Positions 61,089 to 64,000 of a DNA stretch of 64,000 bases are shown piece by piece; the stretch's first letter is position 1; each line of letters begins with the position of its first letter. A model generated the notes under the pieces. That model saw only the letters and a program-made list of their open reading frames with translations. It was not told the DNA's origin and searched no databases. This DNA is from Vibrio sinaloensis. GTDB taxonomy: Bacteria > Pseudomonadota > Gammaproteobacteria > Enterobacterales > Vibrionaceae. Position numbers and translations under genes: made by a program. The stretch lies in contig NZ_CP096200.1 in the NCBI RefSeq assembly GCF_023195835.1, positions 992,001 through 1,056,000 of the forward strand. Direction: 5' to 3'.

Positions 61089-61733
61089 ATGAAAGTTTTC
61101 AAAGTTCTGTTCGTCTTGCTGTTTGTCAAGCCACTGGTATTTGTTGGTTTGGGCATCAACATCATCAATCGACAAAACCTGCCTCTTAATGGACCCATGG
61201 TGGTGGCTGCTAATCACAATAGTCACCTCGATACTTTGGTGTTATTGGCGCTTTTTCCAATCAGTATGGTGCATAAGGTTCGCCCCGTGGCGGCAGCGGA
61301 CTACTTTTGTAAGAACAAAGTCTCAGCATGGTTATCACTCAATATCTTGGGCATTATTCCCATCCACCGTTCACCGAGTAAAAGTGATCGTCATGCTGTA
61401 TTTGATGAGTGCCACAAGGCCCTCAATCAAGGAGATATCTTGATTATTTTTCCTGAGGGAAGCCGAGGCGAACCCGAAACCATGAGTGGGCTAAAAAAAG
61501 GGATTTATCATTTAGTGAATGAGCATCAAGCCTGTCCTGTCATTCCTGTGGTGATGCGCGGACTTGGCCGGGCGTTACCCAAAGGTACCGCGATGTTTGT
61601 CCCCTTTAACTGTGATGTGGTTTTGGGAGCACCAATCGCGAAGTTCAAAAGTGCGGATGACTTTCTTACTACCATGCAAGCAGAATATCAGCAGCTAGCC
61701 CAAGCGTGTATTGTCACGCGCAGCGAACAGTAG
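61089..61733 (+). CDS. 1-acylglycerol-3-phosphate O-acyltransferase (PlsC-like)
   Basis: A 214-residue acyltransferase with one N-terminal membrane helix, the catalytic NHNSHLDT motif and the FPEGSRGEPE glycerol-phosphate motif. It converts lysophosphatidate to phosphatidate, the substrate of the CdsA-like protein encoded just upstream. It starts 9 bp after that gene, with AGAGGA before the ATG. Confidence 0.93.
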   Translation: MKVFKVLFVLLFVKPLVFVGLGINIINRQNLPLNGPMVVAANHNSHLDTLVLLALFPISMVHKVRPVAAADYFCKNKVSAWLSLNILGIIPIHRSPSKSDRHAVFDECHKALNQGDILIIFPEGSRGEPETMSGLKKGIYHLVNEHQACPVIPVVMRGLGRALPKGTAMFVPFNCDVVLGAPIAKFKSADDFLTTMQAEYQQLAQACIVTRSEQ

Positions 61734-61776
61734 CTTAGTTTTAGTGCGTGATTTCTTTTTAATTGCTCCTAAGCAG

Positions 61777-61809
61777 AGTGCCCGAGTTCTTAGTCTAGAA
61801 TCGGGCACT
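61777..61809 (+). terminator. Hairpin after the phospholipid operon
   Basis: AGTGCCCGA and TCGGGCACT form a 9-bp stem with a 15-nt loop that can itself fold. There is no T-run, so its role as terminator is tentative. Confidence 0.4.
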
Positions 61810-61927
61810 GGTTAAAGTGTTTGATCTGTTCAACAATGTTTCGGCTTGATCCCGGTTTAGACGTTAAAGAAATGATTAAATCATTTTTTGTGGTGCCCTA
61901 GGGCTGAACTTAAAAAAAGGGATATAG

Positions 61928-62452
61928 ATGAACAGAAGAATACTTTTAGTCTTAACTGTTTTGTTGGCAATGCTTGGTTGTGCCGACTCTCATTCATTGA
62001 AGGTAAATCAGTTGGACAGCAATGTTCGGTTAGAACCAACCAGTGCTGTCTACATCGCTTTATCGCATGATGGCCAATATGGTAGCCATTATTATGCAGG
62101 TTCTGGGAAAATGCTTAGTCAAACAATCAAAAGTGAATTAGCAACAACGCTGAATAATGTTGTAATAGCGAAGGTTCCAGAAGATTACAACACGGCATTG
62201 GACTTTGCTTCTTCGCGTAAATTTGATTATCTGGTATACCCAACTATTTTACATTGGGAAGACAGAGCTACCGAGTGGTCAGCAAAGCCTGACAAGGTTG
62301 AGGTGAAAATAGTCGTTGTGGATGCAAAATCTGGCGCAGTAGTGAAGTCGGGTATTATCGATGGGAAAAGTGGCATCGCGACGTTTGGAGGAGACAAACC
62401 GCAAGATTTGTTACCACTTCCGATAAAAGAGTTCTTTACTGACATGCTTTAA
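61928..62452 (+). CDS. DUF4823-like lipoprotein
   Basis: A 174-residue protein with a lipoprotein signal peptide (LVLTVLLAMLGC, lipobox Cys at about 18). The mature part resembles DUF4823 lipoproteins found in Vibrio (SAVYIALSHDGQYGSHYYAG, KFDYLVYPTILHWEDRATEW, VVVDAKSGAVVKS). Function unknown. AAAGGGAT precedes the ATG. Confidence 0.82.
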   Translation: MNRRILLVLTVLLAMLGCADSHSLKVNQLDSNVRLEPTSAVYIALSHDGQYGSHYYAGSGKMLSQTIKSELATTLNNVVIAKVPEDYNTALDFASSRKFDYLVYPTILHWEDRATEWSAKPDKVEVKIVVVDAKSGAVVKSGIIDGKSGIATFGGDKPQDLLPLPIKEFFTDML

Positions 62453-62548
62453 ACTGAAGAGCACAGTAAACCCGCCATGGGTAATTCTCAACATTTGGCA
62501 CTGGATTGTGCGACTGGGTAGGACATGGCAAACGAGTGGAGGAAGACC

Positions 62549-63127
62549 ATGAAAGGACAAGTCGTAGAATGGAATGACAGTAAAGGTTATGGCTTCATCT
62601 CTTCTGCTGATGGTCAACTGAGGGTGTTCTTCCATATTTCATCAGTTACAAATCGTGGTTACCGGCCTAAAAAATCGGATGGGGTTATTTACGACTTGGT
62701 TGAAGACAGCAAGGGTCGGCTCAATGCTCAAAATGTCGTGATTCCCGGTGCGAATGGATTTCCATTCACTGTATTGTTTGGCTTCAGTTTTTTGGTGGCA
62801 GCGACCGCTTCAATCATAGTGTTTAATGGAGAGCACCTACTGATCCCAGTTTATCTATTGATGAGCGTTTTCACCTATTTGATGTTTGCTTGGGACAAAC
62901 AGGCTGCGCAATCCGGACGTTGGCGAACTTCTGAAAATACATTGCATATGCTGTCTTTGCTTGGGGGTTGGCCTGGAGCGCTATTGGCTCAGTTCCAACT
63001 GCGGCATAAATCTAGTAAGCAGCCTTTTAAGTTGATTTTGTGGATAACCATCATACTCAATGTAGCGGGATTTGTTTGGTTATTTAGCGAATCAGCGAGG
63101 AGAATCATTCAAGCTTTAATGTTCTAA
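62549..63127 (+). CDS. Cold-shock domain - DUF1294 membrane protein
   Basis: A 192-residue fusion. Residues 1-65 are a cold-shock domain with KGYGFISS and VFFHISSV, the two RNA-binding motifs. The rest is DUF1294: three to four hydrophobic segments and the signature FAWDKQAAQSGRWRTSENTL followed by LSLLGGWPGALLAQFQLRHK. It is likely an inner-membrane protein that can bind nucleic acid on the cytoplasmic side. GGAGGAAGACC sets the start at 62549. Confidence 0.88.
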   Translation: MKGQVVEWNDSKGYGFISSADGQLRVFFHISSVTNRGYRPKKSDGVIYDLVEDSKGRLNAQNVVIPGANGFPFTVLFGFSFLVAATASIIVFNGEHLLIPVYLLMSVFTYLMFAWDKQAAQSGRWRTSENTLHMLSLLGGWPGALLAQFQLRHKSSKQPFKLILWITIILNVAGFVWLFSESARRIIQALMF

Positions 63128-63213
63128 CCAATCTTTCAAGATATGGCGTATGTACAGGCAGTGAACTCACCGTGTTATAGTAATCTTTCGCTGACGATAA
63201 CGAACTGAGAGAA

Positions 63214-63241
63214 GGGGCGGGCAAGGCTTTCCACCCGCCCC
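63214..63241. terminator. Hairpin past the peroxiredoxin gene
   Basis: GGGGCGGG and CCCGCCCC arms form a strong stem just beyond the peroxiredoxin stop codon on the minus strand. The T-tract is weak. Confidence 0.6.
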
Positions 63242-63256
63242 GATGCTAAACACCGC

Positions 63257-63733
63257 TTACTTCAGCGCGGCCAAAATGGTTTCGGCTTTACTTGCTTCAA
63301 ATTGTTTTGGCTGTTCGACATTAAGCTCGGTGACGACACCATTATCGATGATCATCGCATATCGTTGCGAACGCACACCACCGAAGTTTCCGGTGTCCAT
63401 TTCCAGCCCCAGAGCTTTGGTGAAACTTGCATCCCCATCGCCGAGCATCAAGATTTCCGAGGCGTTTTGAGCCTCTCCCCAAGCGTGCATGACAAAGGCG
63501 TCATTGACAGAGACACAGGCGATCATATCGATACCCGTGGCTTTGATTTGATCAGCAAGCACTACGTAGCCCGGTAGGTGTGCTTCGGAGCAAGTTGGGG
63601 TGAACGCGCCTGGAACCGCGAATAACACCACTCGTTTATTAGCAAAAAGCGTCTCGGTGCTGTGGGTTACCATACCCTCATCTTTCAGTTCACTGAGGGT
63701 GGCATTAGGTATTGCTTGGCCTTTCTGAATCAT
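63257..63733 (-). CDS. Peroxiredoxin, Prx5 type
   Basis: A 158-residue thiol peroxidase of the Prx5 group. The peroxidatic cysteine is in VPGAFTPTCSEAHLPGY, with the supporting Arg in GVRSQRYAMIID. Prx5 enzymes reduce hydrogen and alkyl peroxides with glutaredoxin or thioredoxin. No signal peptide, so cytoplasmic. It is read toward the CSD-DUF1294 gene. Confidence 0.95.
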   Translation of the reverse strand: MIQKGQAIPNATLSELKDEGMVTHSTETLFANKRVVLFAVPGAFTPTCSEAHLPGYVVLADQIKATGIDMIACVSVNDAFVMHAWGEAQNASEILMLGDGDASFTKALGLEMDTGNFGGVRSQRYAMIIDNGVVTELNVEQPKQFEASKAETILAALK

Positions 63734-63897
63734 GTCCGCATTCCTTGTGTTATTTGACCCAATCAGTGTAGCGGTAAGAGCATAAACCGACCACTTATTT
63801 CAGATTTGCCAGGCAGGTTGTTGCAGGCCTGTGTGAGTTGAGTGATGGGCTTACTCTGGTTACCATAAGCGTTCATTTTTGCGTTAGAGAGTACAGC

Positions 63898-64000
63898 ATG
63901 TCATTTCCACCTTGCCCAAATTGCCAATCAAACTATGTTTACCAAGATCAATCACTGCTGGTTTGCCCAGAATGCAGTTATGAATGGAATCCCGACCAAG
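63898..64000 (+). CDS. PhnA/YjdM-like zinc-ribbon protein, cut by window edge
   Basis: The first 34 codons begin SFPPCPNCQSNYVYQDQ and continue with CPECSYEWNP, the four-cysteine zinc ribbon of the YjdM/PhnA family (about 110 residues when complete). Despite the older name it is not part of C-P lyase. The rest lies beyond the window. Confidence 0.88.
   Translation, partial: MSFPPCPNCQSNYVYQDQSLLVCPECSYEWNPDQ

Overview
The window is chromosomal DNA of a Vibrio (species not determinable by eye). The evidence is the gene order thrS-infC-rpmI-rplT followed by a 320-residue IntIA-type integron integrase facing rplT, a luxT-like regulator, and a long array of VCR-like attC sites. This is the usual layout of a Vibrio superintegron (sedentary chromosomal integron). 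No tRNA, rRNA or CRISPR array was noticed.

Region 1 (1-22210) is ordinary core genome: pyrC, a small YqaE/Pmp3 membrane peptide, a MOSC-flavin reductase-ferredoxin fusion, an EamA exporter divergent from an AraC-type regulator, an M14-like amidohydrolase, a DUF808 (YedI) membrane protein, a FrnE-type DsbA protein, a cytoplasmic GH13 alpha-amylase, a chemoreceptor, a cupin-like protein, a PlsC-type acyltransferase, a repeat protein, a YfcZ/YiiS protein, luxT, a response regulator-CheC-like plus PAS pair, the NAD(P)HX repair enzyme nnr, and thrS-infC-rpmI-rplT. infC starts at the rare codon ATT.

Region 2 (about 22250-59089) is the integron. intIA reads leftward from a promoter region carrying a perfect CTGT-N8-ACAG LexA box, and a good CRP-site match lies between intIA and attI. 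Rightward from attI I delimit 46 attC sites, mostly about 118-123 nt with three short ones of 91 nt. The cassettes carry VOC proteins, GNAT acetyltransferases, five type II toxin-antitoxin modules (three of them reversed), a DUF3800-like protein, a SpoIIAA-like protein, a TIGR02450 protein, a zinc-ribbon protein, small membrane proteins, a frameshifted HAD hydrolase and several unknowns. About a third of the cassettes belong to one recurrent family (15 copies plus relatives) with no long ORF. Instead they hold a tandem pair of tiny ORFs (38 and 56 codons), the first starting inside the attC junction.

Eight copies of one 1256-bp IS3-family element sit in the array, all in the same orientation. 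Seven begin exactly 8 nt downstream of an attC G^TT recombination point and the eighth 9 nt downstream. Three have perfect 4-bp target duplications; four have mismatched flanks, as expected if recombination between copies reshuffled the array. The eighth copy is cut short where the integron meets the chromosome. This looks like an IS specialised for integron cassette junctions and is the most interesting feature here.

Region 3 (59090-64000) returns to core genome: a three-gene phospholipid operon (CDP-alcohol phosphatidyltransferase, CdsA-like, PlsC-like), a DUF4823 lipoprotein, a cold-shock domain-DUF1294 membrane protein, a Prx5-type peroxiredoxin, and the start of a PhnA/YjdM zinc-ribbon gene cut by the window edge.
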